Of a DNA stretch of 64,000 nt, positions 1 through 11,139 are shown piece by piece. Positions within the stretch are counted from its first letter, which is position 1, and each line of letters starts with the position of its first letter. A model generated the notes under the pieces. That model was not told the origin of the DNA and made no database searches. It saw only the letters and a program-made list of their open reading frames with translations. Made by a program: the position numbers and the translations under genes. Source of the stretch: Limanda limanda (Eukaryota; Chordata; Actinopteri; Pleuronectiformes; Pleuronectidae). Location: positions 20,103,523 through 20,167,522 of the forward strand of contig NC_083641.1 of assembly GCF_963576545.1 (NCBI RefSeq), in the 5' to 3' direction.

Positions 1-313
1 GCGTGCGACGTGCGCCACCCCCCACGCCTCCGCTGACGCGCCTCGCTGTCGGGTCCGTCGGCCATCGGGGCAGGCCGGCAAAGGCGCACGGAGGTGTGGT
101 TCAGAAGAGAAGGAGGCACCGCACGGTCGTGGACAGAGCTCAGAGGAGTGGAGGAGACAGAAAAAGAGAAGGGGGGGGGAGCACTCGCGTGCCATCCCAC
201 ACACACCCCGGCCTCGGGAGACACGCTGGCCCTGGGGCGCAGCGCAAGACCCTGAGCACCTGTGGGGGGGTTTGGGTGCCTTGCTCGACCAGATTCGAAT
301 CAGGCTGTACCGG

Positions 314-357
<44 letters not shown>

Positions 358-374
358 CTGTACTTCCTCTCGAT
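314..374 (-). pseudogene. 3' end of an 18S rRNA gene, antisense fragment
   Basis: Read on the minus strand this is the highly conserved 3' end of eukaryotic 18S rRNA, including the universal terminal segment that ends GGATCATTA. About 60 nt are kept with a few mismatches. It stops abruptly where a hAT tip (CAGGGGTGTCC) begins at 375. The GC-rich stretch 216-313 beyond the 18S end may be ITS1, but I cannot confirm that. It is a fragment and not a working rRNA gene. Confidence 0.9.
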
Positions 375-479
375 CAGGGGTGTCCAAACTACGGCCCGCT
401 GGCCAACTGCGGCCCGCCATCCATTTTTAATTAATTTATTATCATTTATCAATTTTAAAAATAAATAAATGATAATAAA
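375..479. mobile_element. hAT terminal fragment splitting the 18S remnant
   Basis: It starts with CAGGGGTGTCC, a typical hAT (Charlie-like) terminal sequence, followed by the GGCCCGC-rich subterminal region and an AT-rich tail. No matching right tip is seen. The 18S sequence resumes at 480, but about 175 nt of 18S expected between the two flanking pieces are missing, so insertion was accompanied or followed by deletion. Confidence 0.55.
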
Positions 480-668
480 TATGACCCGCGCTTACTGGGA
501 ATTCCTCGTTCATGGGAAACAATTGCAATCCCACATCCCTATCACGAGTGGGGTTCAGCGGGTTACCCGCGCCTCTTGGCGAAGGGTAGACACACGCTGA
601 TCCAGTCAGTGTGGCGCGCGTGCAGCCCCGGACATCTAAGGGCATCACAGACCTGTTATTGCTCAATC
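480..668 (-). pseudogene. 18S rRNA internal fragment (3' major domain), antisense
   Basis: The minus strand matches the 18S segment from the GAGCAATAACAGGTCTG region through the GGAATTCCCAGTAAG region, in the correct order relative to the fragment at 314-374. Several substitutions and small indels show that it is an old non-functional copy. Its neighbours are transposon sequence, not 5.8S or 28S. Confidence 0.9.
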
Positions 669-816
669 ATCAGAGGAAGAGGAGTTCTTTTCCTCCTTGA
701 AGAAGACAGGCCCTCTTGAAACGACCCAGCAGTTGGATGCGTACCTGGGGTTCCCAGGAGACACAGTAGTGCATCCCACATTTTTCAAGATAACATTTTA
801 CTATAACAATATAGTC
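669..816 (+). pseudogene. Fragment of a ZBED-like hAT transposase C-terminal region
   Basis: The plus strand encodes an acidic, serine-rich stretch, then LETTQQLDAYLGFPGDT and HPTFFK. Its layout resembles the linker just before the hAT C-terminal dimerisation region of ZBED-like transposases. Reading continues into the shared flank at 817 as MAFRKLFFLEEVG, which resembles the segment following that linker. Only about 50 codons remain. Confidence 0.5.
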
Positions 817-1091
817 ATAATGGCCTTTAGAAAACTGTTTTTTTTGGAGGAGGTGGGGTAGTGCACTATAGGCCCCTGAGATGCGGCTTAAGAGTTTGTC
901 CTTAGTGGAAAAAAATGTCCCCTTACATTACTTTTACTTTTATACTTTAAGTAGTTTTGAAACCAGTACTTTTACACTTTTACTTAAGTAAAAAGCTTGA
1001 GTTGATACTTCAACTTCTACAAAAGTATTTTTAAACCCTAGTATCTATACTTCTACTTGAGTAATGAATGTGAATACTTTTGACACCTGTG

Positions 1092-1121
1092 CCCGCGAGT
1101 CAAAAAGTTTGCCCACCTCTG
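1092..1121 (+). mobile_element. Right terminus of the GTF2IRD2-like hAT that precedes gene 1
   Basis: These bases are the last 30 of the larger hAT element found complete in every spacer (copies A to E). They end CACCTCTG and are identical in position to the element end at 10966, 18897, 26795, 35259 and 43522. The body of this copy lies left of the window, which implies another array unit upstream. Confidence 0.7.
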
Positions 1122-1185
1122 GGCTAAGCTCTTCTTGTCTTTTGGCACCTCCCTCCTCTTGCCCCACCTTGCAGGTCCAAAGCAA

Positions 1186-1261
1186 TGAGTCATCACTATT
1201 CGGGTATAAAAAATGTATAAATACCAGTGCAAAGCCTCTGATTTAAACTGTGGCACATGTG
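1186..1261 (+). promoter_or_regulatory. Core promoter of gene 1
   Basis: A TATA box (TATAAAAA, 1205-1212) lies 90 bp before the ATG, preceded by an AP-1-like TGAGTCA at 1186-1192 and followed by a palindromic E-box CACATGTG at 1254-1261. The TATA-to-ATG distance is 90 bp in all six array genes. Only 83 bp separate the TATA box from the end of the upstream hAT. Function is inferred from motif and position. Confidence 0.65.
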
Positions 1262-1294
1262 ACGCCACCAAGTGGTTTTTTTCTCTAAGACAGA

Positions 1295-4200
1295 ATGACG
1301 TCCATTCAGAGGTGGCCAGAACAAGGGTGGGCACTTTTACAGCTGCTGCTGGTGGCGTCTTTCTCTCAGGCTGAGGAGGCACAGTGCAGGCCGAGGGGGG
1401 ATCCTGAGAACCCTCTACTGTCTCAGGATGGGGACATCATGTTGGGGGGAATCTTCTCTTTCCACAGCAGCTGGAAAGACAGAGAGGAAACCTACACTCA
1501 CAAACCACTGCCACTGGAGTGCACCAGGTAAAATATTCAGTAGAAATCTGTGATATGGAAAATATCTACTGGAAGCAATGAATAGAGATAGAAAACAGAC
1601 TGAAACAAATATGATCAAACTAAGAAAATTCAAATTATGTTTTCTGTGCATTGATACCATCAGAGGCTTTCATTGAAACTGCTACGAAAAAATACAATTG
1701 TTGGACCAACTTGAAATAAATGAGCAGAAACCAAAATGAATTGAGTTAGTTCAACCTATAGTCAGCAAGTGATATTCACACAATTCCTAATTAGAGTTTG
1801 AGGAAAAAACTCCAACTGTGAAGTTGTCCATGCATTTTATTCTGGAAAGTGTTACCATATCTATAACTGTTTGCATTAAGTTTGAATTTCAGAGGGTTCC
1901 AGTTTGCCCAGGCTATGCTTTTTGCCATCGAGGAGATTAATAACATCACAAATTTACTGCCTGGCATCTCTCTGGGATATAAACTTTACGATACCTGTGG
2001 CTCCATCGCCAGAAGTGTGAGGGCTGCTCTGGCCTTGGCTAACGGTAACGATGTTGTATCTGCCCCCTCCGCAACGCCGTGTACCAAACCTGCACAGGTA
2101 CAGGCCATCATGGGAGAAACCTCCTCCTCTCTGTCCATTGCTATAGCTACCGTGATCGGGCCATTTCATATCCCACTGGTGGGTACGTTTCATAAATGTA
2201 TAATACTTGTGACATTTGTAAACATGTTTCAACTGCTTAGAATAAAATAAGAGATGATTTGTTTTGTATTTTACATCTTTATCTTTAGATTTCATTTATT
2301 TCTTCTTTTAGATCAGCCATTTCGCAACCTGCGCTTGTCTCAGTGACAAAACCAAGTACCCGTCCTTCCTCAGAACAATACCCAGTGACTACTATCAGAG
2401 CAGAGCCCTGGCCCAGCTGGTCAAGAACTTTGGTTGGAGCTGGGTTGGAGCCATTAGAACCAATGATGATTACGGAAATAGCGGCATGGCTACGTTCACA
2501 GAAAGTGCCCAACAGCTGGGCATCTGTCTGGAGTACTCTGTGTCTTTTTTCAGAACAGACCCCCCCGACAAAATACTAAAGATAATCAACATCATCAAGG
2601 CTTCCACCTCTAAGGTGATTATTGCTTTTCTCCCTCACTTGGATATGGATGTGCTGATACATGAGCTGTCCCACCACAACCTGACTGGTTACCAGTGGGT
2701 GGGCAGCGAGGGCTGGATCTCTGATTCTCAAATTGCAGAAATGGCTGGGCATCACATCCTGGACGGGGCCATAGGCCTGTCCATCCCCAAAGCACATGTC
2801 AGGGGCATGAGAGAGTTCATACTGAATGTGAAGCCGCTCAATTCATCCGGTAATGAAATGTTTACAGAGTTTTGGGAGGCTTTATTCAGCTGTAAGTTCA
2901 AACAGTCCACAGTGAACCAGAGAGAATGTACTGGGGGTGAAGATCTGACCCAAGTCCACAACAGCTTCACTGACATGTCTCTCATGCCGATATTTAACAA
3001 TGTCTACAAAGGAGTTTATGCTGTGGCTCATGCACTTCATAGCATTCTTGGCTGTAATGAAACATGTAATGACAAAGTTGAGCTCAATCTATTGACGGTG
3101 AGTTCTTACACAAGAGATAACGCTTCCACAGTTTCTTATAAGCAGTCTCTCTGTGATAGACATAGAGGATGTCCATTAACTATGATCTGTCTTCTTCAGA
3201 TTTTACATCGCATAGGAAGGATTCAGTTCAAAACAAAGGAAGGAGACAAGGTTTACTTTAATGAAGATGGTGACCCAGCAGCAGAGTATGAAATCATAAA
3301 CTGGCAGCGAGCAGAAAGCGGCTTTGTGGAGTTTGTCACAGTCGGTCTTTATGATGCGTCTTTACCTGCAGACAAACAGCTGAATCTGCACAATACGTCT
3401 TTAATCTGGGCACAGAACTCAAAACAAGTCAGTATATACCTGCAGTATAATTGTGTAGTTGCACCAAAATGAATAGACAGAAGACACGTGTATTTCCTCA
3501 AAGTTTTTTCTTCATGCAGGTGCCTGTGTCAGTTTGCAGTGAGAATTGTCTCCCAGGAACCAGGAAGGTTCTCCAGAAAGGAAAACCTGTCTGCTGCTTT
3601 GACTGTATAAGATGTGCAGAGGGAGAAATAAGCAACGTTGCAGGTCTAGTGATATATATATTTTTTTTTTCACTTTGCTGTTCCACAAATCAAAGTTTTG
3701 AGAGTCCAGTCCAATCCTAACAAATGGCATATATCTGTTTTCTAATGTCCAAATCAGGTAAGGTTTCCTGGGGGGAAAAATTTGTAGTTTCTCTATTACA
3801 AATAAATGACAAAATGATTTGTGAATTAAACATATCAAACAAAGCAAAGTGTCATAAATCACCTAAATATATTATATGCAGTTATAGCTTCAAGTCAAAT
3901 TTGAAGACCCCATGTGAAAAGTGAATTAACAAAGTTATACCAATATGAATTATGCAGTGATGAGCCTTAAGCCTGCGAATAATCTATTATATCTGCGCAT
4001 CTCCTTTTGGTTAGATGCCTGAAATGAGGTCTATGGCAATCACAGGATGAATGTCTTTTTATTCTAAAACATAAAATAGAACAGTAAATATCATGATTTA
4101 TTGAAAAGATAGTTGCTATAAGTGGCCAATGTCAGGGACTTAGTGTAGATGCAATAAAACAACAATGAAATTAAACTAATCTACTCGGCAAGTCACACCT

Positions 4201-5125
4201 GCTTTAATATTTTTCAGATTCTGTCTCCTGTGTGCGGTGCCATCCCGAATTCTGGTCAAATGAGGGAAGAGACGCCTGTGTGAAGAAAGAGGCAGAGTTT
4301 CTTTCGTATAAAGAAATTATGGGAGCGCTGCTCACCGCGGCGTCCCTGTTTGGAATATGTATGACCGCAGTCGTGGCACTCATCTTTTTCAGAAACAGGA
4401 AAACTCCCATCGTCAGGGCCAACAACTCCGAACTGAGCTTCCTGCTGCTCTTCTCCCTGACTCTGTGCTTCCTGTGCTCCCTGAGCTTCATCGGCCGGCC
4501 CTCCGAGTGGTCCTGCATGCTGCGGCACACTGCGTTCGGCATCACCTTCGTCCTCTGCATCTCTTGTGTCCTCGGGAAAACTATGGTGGTGTTAATGGCC
4601 TTCAGGGCGAGACTTCCAGGCAGAAATGTGATGAAATGGTTTGGTCCTGCACAGCAGAGGCTCAGTGTTCTAGGGTTCACTCTCATACAGGTTATTATAT
4701 GCATCTTATGGTTGACAATTTCTCCTCCTTTCCCATTCAAGAACTTTAAAGAATTCAAGGACAAAATTCTCTTGGAGTGCGCGCTGGGCTCAGCTGTAGG
4801 ATTCTGGGCCGTACTCGGGTATATCGGGATTCTGGCCATTTTATGTTTCATTCTTGCTTTTCTAGCGCGGAAATTACCCGATAACTTTAACGAAGCCAAA
4901 TTCATCACCTTCAGCATGTTGATATTCTGCGCAGTATGGATCACTTTTATTCCAGCCTATGTCAGCTCTCCTGGGAAGTTCAGTGTAGCAGTGGAAATCT
5001 TTGCTATTTTGGCCTCAAGTTTTGGACTCCTTATTTGTATTTTTATTCCAAAATGTTATATTATCTTATATAAACCGGAGAAGAATACAAAGAAGAATAT
5101 TATGGGGAAGGTGGAACTAAAATAA
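1295..5125 (+). CDS. Array gene 1: OlfC / V2R-like class C odorant receptor, 854 aa, intact
   Basis: Exons 1295-1527, 1893-2178, 2312-3097, 3200-3427, 3520-3643 and 4218-5125 join in frame with GT/AG introns. The product is a plasma-membrane class C GPCR. Residues 1 to about 26 form a signal peptide. The Venus flytrap ligand-binding domain runs to about residue 510. The nine-cysteine linker is shared by exon 5 (six Cys) and the start of exon 6 (three Cys). The 7TM core with the PSEW motif, and a short tail after [11 protein letters not shown], are all on exon 6. The class C amino-acid contacts, aligned to CaSR S147, S170, D190, Y218 and E297, are S156, T179, D199, Y227 and E306. Family members detect amino acids in microvillous olfactory neurons. 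The start Met is conserved in all six copies and follows a signal-peptide-compatible leader. Particular to this copy: VELNLLT at the exon 3 end, LFGICMTA in TM1, and an open in-frame intron 3. Confidence 0.93.
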
Positions 5126-5844
5126 ATAGAATGGCACACAGTAAAGCACCTTACTCCAACAAGACCCAATTGTCCTATTAAATCCATTATGCAGAACTCA
5201 TAGATATCAGTCTTCTTAATATGCATGATTTATTTTTTATCAAGATCCATAAATCGTTCCCTGGTGAAACTGTGAAAATGTTGAAAAATACCCCATCCGG
5301 CAATGTTAAGAAAGTAAAAAAGTCCTCCTGCTCTGTATCCACACTAACATGTAATGGGTTCTTTCTTGACCCATACCGCATGATTTCACCAAGTTTCGTA
5401 TAAATCCATCGGGTAGTTTTAGGGTAATCTTGCTCACAAACAAACAAAAGCAACAATCTAAAGTGTGTCGCAATATGTTCTCATGCCATCATTGTTTCTA
5501 CATAATAACTGCCAAATAAACAACTCTATTCTGTATTCAATATCGTACTGTATATCATTCATACGGTTTTGTTTAAAGTATGTTACACTTCGCCAAATGC
5601 TTCTGTTGATGGAGACTGAATATTTGTTATAAAGAAGCTAGTATACAGTTATAAGAAGGAGCATCTCAGAAGTAATTTTTAATTAACTCTATATACAGTA
5701 ACCTTTATCATTCTGTTTGATGCAAATGTAAATTGTATTACTTATCACAAAATATTAAAACAAACTTTTTTAAAAATGGGGGGGAAGTTGCACATATGTG
5801 AATTTTCTTATCTGAAACACACATGAATAAACTTTAAAAATAAA
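5126..5844. other. Spacer: 3' flank of gene 1
   Basis: No gene is seen. An AATAAA overlaps the stop codon (5121-5126) and another lies at 5515-5520; the second is the likelier polyadenylation signal. Positions about 5228-5455 look like the 3' tail of a dispersed fish retroposon (CACCAAGTTTCG, then AATCTTGCTCACAAAC and AAAC repeats). This flank recurs after each of the six array genes. Confidence 0.5.
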
Positions 5845-8800
5845 GTACGGCCAACAATTTATTTTTAATCCGGCACGCCGAACTTGTCAAAATATTATTA
5901 TTATTATTATTAATAATAATTATTTTTTTATTGTTGTTTTGTTTTTATGTTTTTATATTAATTCAACAATCAGAGCAAATTCTAGGGAGGTGTAAACCTA
6001 CTTGGCAATAAAAACATACTGATTCTGAAATTAAATTTTACCTTTCTCCTGTAATGCCCCAATTTCCCCATTAGATGACGCACTTTGACCGGGAGTATGG
6101 TGTATCGGCTCGAAGGGCATATGATCTCCCGTCACTTTTTCGCTTTGCCCTGCGAGCCCTTCTATCAAATGAGCGGATCAAGGAAATGAAAATTGGACAA
6201 TGAGTGCCGAGTGTTTAACACGGAGTGGACAACAAAATATTTTTTCACTGAAGTCCAATCGAAGGCTGTATGCCTGATATGCAGAGAAACTGTCGCAGTT
6301 TTCAAGGAGTACAACATCAGCCGTCACTTTGCTACGAAGCATGCTAACTACGCTAGCAAGCAGTCAACGCAAGAACGGGCGACTAATTTACAGACTCAGC
6401 AACATTTCTTTCACCGACAAACTGCAATTCAAGAGTCAACTACCAAGGCAAGTTTTTTGGTGGCATTCAAAATAGCAAAGGCTAGCAAGCCTTCCTCCGA
6501 AGGCAAGTTAGTAAAATAATGCATGGTACAGACAGCAGACATCTTGTGTCCGGAGATCAAAAGCAAATTTGAAAAAGTCCGTTCATCACGCAGGACTGTG
6601 ACTCACGGTGTGGAACTGATTGATGAAAATATAGCCAGCCAATTAAAAGTCTGATTCCTTTGAGTTATATTCACTAGCACTCGATGAAAGTACGGACGTA
6701 AAAGACACTGCTCAGCTCCTGATTTTTATCCGAGGCATTGATGAAAGTTTTGCGATTGCAGAGGAGTGTTTGACTATGGAGTCCCTGAAAGGAACAACGC
6801 GGGGAGAGGACTTTTATAACCAGGTGTCTGCTGTCATCGAAAGAATGAAGCTACCTTGGAGTAAACCTGTCAATGTCACAACGGATGGATCACAAAATGT
6901 AATTGGAAAAAATGTTGGGCTGCTGAAAATAATCCAGGATAAAGTGAAAGAGGAAAACCCTGACCAGGATCTTATTTTCCATCATCCATCAGGAATCCCT
7001 GTCTAAGTCTGTAATGCAGCTTAATCATGTCGTGAATCCAGTCGAAAAACTTGTAAACTTTATACGAGCAAGGGGACTTCAGAACCGTCAGTTTATTACG
7101 TTCCTGGAGGAAACTGATGCAGATCATCAGGACTTGCTTTACCACTCTAGTGTCCGCTGGTTAAGGTTGGGGAAAGTGTTGCAACAAGTCTGGGAGCTGA
7201 AAGAGGACATCATCATGTTTTTGGAGTTGATGGGGAAATCTGAAAAATTCCCTGAGCTAAGCGACAAGAACTGGCTTTGTGACTTGCTGTGGACATATTT
7301 TCACACATGAATGAGCTGAATGTGAAACTGCAGGGGAAAGATCAGTTTGTTCACGACATGTACAAACATGTGAAAGCCTTCAACTCCAAGATCACTTTGT
7401 TCTCCAGACAAATTGCGAACAAATCTTTCGCTCATTTCCCCACACTTGCCATGCAGGAAGAGGCACCGGGAAACGCAGAAAAATACAGAAAATCACTTGA
7501 AGACCTGCATGCAGAGTTCTGCCGTAGGTTCTGATTTCGAAAACATTGAACAGTCACTTCAGCTGGTGTCCTGTCCCCTGTCACAGGACCCTGAAACAGC
7601 ACCACAGGAGCTGCAGTTGGAACTGATAGATCTTCAGTCTGACTCCGTCCTAAAGGAGAAGTTCAACTCTGTTATACTGAATGACTTTTATGCTTCACTT
7701 AACAGAGCCACGTTTCCAAACCTCCGGAGGACTGCACAGAAGATACTGACTTTGTTTGGCTCAAATTATGTGTGTGAGCAGACATTCAGCGTGTTGGGCA
7801 AGGCCCAGTGATCTGACATAGAACAAAGAGTCGTAAAACCTTAGGCCAGGCTCGGGTAACCCCTTACATTTAAAAATCCAGCATGGGGCCCCTTATCACC
7901 ATGTGGCAGCAGGTCACTTCCTGGGTCCCCACTGTAAGCCCGCCCCTGGGGGCTAAATCCTGACAACTCAATTGGCTGGAGGGCCACACTGACCCCTGAC
8001 CCCTCCTCCCAGGGGGGAGTCACCTAGAACATGACTTAAATAGGCTGAGCTCACAGAAACCTTTCTCTCTTTTCCTCCGATGCTGACGTTCCCATCAGGC
8101 CCTTTCGGGTCTGTCCAGAGGTTCCAGCAAACGTAAGGAGGGAACTGCTTTTCTCTTAACTGCTCTTTCTCTTTCCTCCGATGCTGACGTCGCCACTAGA
8201 CCCCCCCCCGGGGGTCTTCATAGTCGACCCAGTAAGCTAATGGAGGCGATAAGACGTTTGCTTTATTCATTTCAATTAATTTCATTCATTTCTTCTTTTA
8301 CCTTAGTTGACGTTTTATTTTGGAAAGGACTTTTCCTGTTTTACCTTGGAAAGATCAAACAGGAAATTGCTCGCTGGACGATCTCAGACTGTTTCCTTTT
8401 CCACACGGACTTTACTTTATTCTTTCTCCACACGATCTACAACGGCTACAAACAACCGCACGTTCCTGTGAGTGACCACGATCTCCGCTGCTGCAGAAGA
8501 AGACGAAACCTCATCTCGCCACGGAGCACGACGGATCGGCTCCGGCCCAGCTGCGGTGCTCACGAAAGCCCGCCTGAGAGACTTCAAGCGATTCACTGAA
8601 CCTCCGGGGATTCGCGCCAATGCGCATGCAACCCACGAAATCACGGTCACAGTAAGAGGCTTATGTTGTCTGGGCAGATGTTAGTTTTAATATGTAGCGT
8701 GTTGATTTAATACTTGAGTGTATTTTGTTGATGGAACTTCCGTGTTCCATTGTTTTAGCCGGCCACTACTCCGAGCCGCTACTTCCGGTTTCCGGTTTGA

Positions 8801-9475
8801 TCGCAATGTTTTGTGTTGCAGTAAATAGGGCCGCGAGAAGTGCCTCCGCCCGCACTGTTAACGTCTGTGTGAGTCTGCAGTGATTTCACCGATCAGAACC
8901 TCGGCCCACAACGTCCGCTTGGGGCTGAGGGGTGAATCACTGTTAATCTATCTCTGGCGTGTTTTTAAGAGCTTCTTTGAACTCTCCTTACATGTTTTCT
9001 CTCTCTCTCTCTCTCTCTCCTTCTAAACCGACCTATACACACTTCTGACCTGTATTTATAATACAGGTCATGTCACATAGTTAAATCTATGCTTAGAGAG
9101 GCTGAACACATCTGGAAACCATTCGGCCCCCAAAGCCAAGCAGAGATAAGAATTCTCTTTGTCTAAAATTTCCTTTGTGTAATTCATGTGACGACCACCA
9201 GTGTGCGCTCCGGCCACATGGTGTCATTAACATAGACTCCATCTTGAATAACGCAAGTTAACCCACCATTTTGAGTCTATTATTGCCACGCCTCCGCTCT
9301 CTCTCTCCTCCCATCCTGGCTCTAAATTCATAACGGCTCCGCCATCTTGTTTTGTAGTCAATCCGCCATTTTGAGAGTTTTTAGGCCTTGATTCCACGAA
9401 TCATGATCGGCCTCCATCTTAGATGTGATGTCACTACACGTCATCGCCACGCCCCTTCTTTTTCTCTCTCTCTCG

Positions 9476-9491
9476 CACACACACACACACA

Positions 9492-9567
<76 letters not shown>
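9476..9567. repeat. (CA)n microsatellite
   Basis: About 90 bp of almost pure CA/AC repeat with one interruption (CTCA). It produces long spurious open frames (TH-TH-TH) that are not genes. Confidence 0.97.
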
Positions 9568-9572
<5 letters not shown>

Positions 9573-9584
9573 AGACAGATACAC

Positions 9585-9908
9585 ACACACAGAGACACAT
9601 AGATGGACCAGAGGTTACATGCGTGTTCTAAATTGTGATAAGCTGCTGTTGTTATCTTTGAAATATGGGAGTTTGTTAAAATGATAAATCATTAAATAAC
9701 ACTAATTTTATTTCACATACACACACATAGACACACATACACAGAGAGACACTTTGACACAGACACACAGAGACAGACATACATAGGTAGACTGCAGGTT
9801 TTACATGTATTTTCTGAATTGTGATAAGTGCTGCTGCTGTGTTTATCTTTGAAATATTGGAGCTTGTTAAAATGATAAATCATTGAATAACATTATAACT
9901 TTATTTCC
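9585..9908. repeat. Imperfect tandem duplication, period about 190 bp
   Basis: The block with GTGATAAG, ATCTTTGAAATAT, TTGTTAAAATGATAAATCATT and TTATTTC at about 9585-9714 recurs about 191 bp later at about 9764-9908, each time preceded by an ACACAGAGACA tract. It is an internal duplication of the LTR-like insert, close to its AATAAA. Confidence 0.75.
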
Positions 9909-11023
9909 CCTTTTTAATAAATACTTTTGTAATTAAAGTATCTGTAGTCTGTGATTATTTGTGCATAAGTGTGTGATTGCAGCTGGATTATGATTGCCTG
10001 TGCTCGAACTTAGAAGCCTTCACTGTTTATTAAGTAATCGTTAATATTAAAATATTGACATTATTAATTTGACATTTATCATTATGAGACTGATAATTAT
10101 AGCTTGACATCGTTGGTCCCTGGGAAACCAGGGTGGTGCCCCCCTTTCTCAATTATTAATATAGATAGTATTATTCTTAAATTGATAATTTTATTGTTTT
10201 TGACTAATTATTTTCATTATTCTTGGTTGATAACCTTATCATTGTTAATTGATAGCTTGTATTTTCTAATTGATAATTCCTATTTTCTCATTAGTGGTTT
10301 TATTGTTATTTGATTACTGATCATCTTCAATTAATAATTTAATTATTTTTGATAGATAATTTTTATTTTAATAATCATATTTCATGATTATTAATAATTA
10401 GCCAACGTCAAGTCTACTCCTATTGCACAACAAGCGTCATGAACGCCAACAAAGCCCGTCACAGATAAAAGTTAAGGGATCAGCACCTCAGATCTATCCT
10501 GAGAATTGCCACAACCAAAATAACTCCAGACCTGGATGCACTGGCAAAAATGGGAGATCAACAACACTGTTCCCACTGAAACTGAAAGTGATGATGTGTA
10601 GATGCAGCGACCTTGGAGCCAAATCTCCTACAAACAGCCTGCGTGGCTGCTCTAACCTGTTAATGTAGATAATAAAGAAGTTCAAGGGAGGTAATTGGTT
10701 GGGGCGCAGACCTCAGATGTTTTCATAATATCGAACAGTCACGTTACCACATGTTTTTGTATTGTTCATGTTCGTGAAATTTGTTGAATTGCTTGCAAAT
10801 AAATGCTTTGCTACCTGTTAAAGGCCAAATCCTTACATGTAGTGATTTTTACATGTCATTTATATTAGTTCTCACAACCACTCCATCCATCTGTTCCTGG
10901 CCCGGCCTTTCTTTCAAATTTTAGAACCCATTGTGGCCCGCGAGTCAAAAAGTTTGCCAATCCCTGGGCTAAGCTCTTCTCGTCTTTTGGCACCTCCCTC
11001 CTCTTGCCCCACCTCACAAGTCC

Positions 11024-11139
11024 AGAGCAATGAATCATCACTGTTCGGGTATAAAAAATGTATAAATACCAGTGCAAAGAGTCTGATTTAAACTGTGGCA
11101 CATGTGATGTCACCAAGTGGTTTATTTCTCTAAGGCAGA
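11024..11139 (+). promoter_or_regulatory. Core promoter of gene 2
   Basis: The TATA box is at 11050-11057 (TATAAAAA), 90 bp before the ATG. The AP-1-like site of gene 1 is TGAATCA here. This unit has an empty target site: GTGGCCCGCGAGTCAAAAAG at about 10933-10952 is uninterrupted, with no 700-bp hAT. Confidence 0.65.

Larger units (their letters stand above)
1..1091. mobile_element. Non-autonomous hAT-type element, left part outside the window, enlarged by an rDNA-containing segment
   Basis: This is the same element found complete at 18168-18867 and 26076-26765. Positions 1-215 and 817-1091 match its interior and right end. The right tip here reads CACCTGTG (CACCTCTG elsewhere) and is followed at 1092-1099 by CCCGCGAG, the 8-bp target duplication seen on both sides of the complete copies. 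A segment of about 600 bp (216-816) is present here but absent from the two shorter copies, where the flanking bases join directly. It holds 18S rRNA fragments and a piece of transposase coding sequence. Either the segment was inserted here, or the shorter copies are deletion derivatives; the window alone does not decide. Confidence 0.8.
7792..10432. mobile_element. 2,641-bp LTR-like insertion with 4-bp target duplication
   Basis: The insert begins TGTTGGGC and ends CACAACA, so it has the TG...CA ends of a long terminal repeat with TGTTG/CAACA short inverted ends. It is flanked by AGCG at 7788-7791 and 10433-10436, and removing it restores the hAT reading seen in copies B to D. It contains a possible TATA-like TTAAATAGG near 8035, a TC-rich tract, a long CA microsatellite, a tandem duplication, and AATAAA at 9916-9921. 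No retroviral protein-coding region is visible. A solitary long LTR is the simplest reading; a non-autonomous LTR element is the alternative. The other four hAT copies lack it. Confidence 0.7.
5845..10966 (+). mobile_element. hAT copy A (GTF2IRD2-like transposase), dead, interrupted by an LTR-like insertion
   Basis: Remnant coding sequence runs from the ATG at 6169 to the stop at 10577-10579. It encodes a BED-like zinc finger region (CLICRETVAVF, then H-x4-H in RHFATKH), the transposase core (LALDESTDVKDTAQ), and the C-terminal dimerisation region (YVCEQTFSV) ending DQQHCSH-like. Lesions: a stop at codon 7 (CGA to TGA, 6187), TAA near 6517, an 8-nt deletion near 6980, a frameshift near 7530, and the 2.6 kb insertion at 7792. 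The right terminus ends at about 10966. The left boundary is taken at the AAAGTACGGCC block and its tip is not clear. Relatives of this family have been domesticated in vertebrates, but this copy is broken. Confidence 0.85.

Noticed and set aside
314..668. A functional 18S rRNA gene
   Set aside because: Only two fragments totalling about 250 nt remain, separated by transposon sequence, with an internal deletion and mutations.
4204..4944. Long antisense open frame (246 codons) opposite the 7TM exon, repeated in all six array units
   Set aside because: It is the mirror of a conserved, codon-constrained sense exon. Its recurrence follows from the near identity of the copies, and the encoded sequence has no recognisable domain.
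9388..9684. Open frames rich in Thr-His
   Set aside because: They are produced by the CA microsatellite.
7792..10432. Complete endogenous retrovirus
   Set aside because: No gag, pol or env-like reading frame and no second terminal repeat are visible within the insert.
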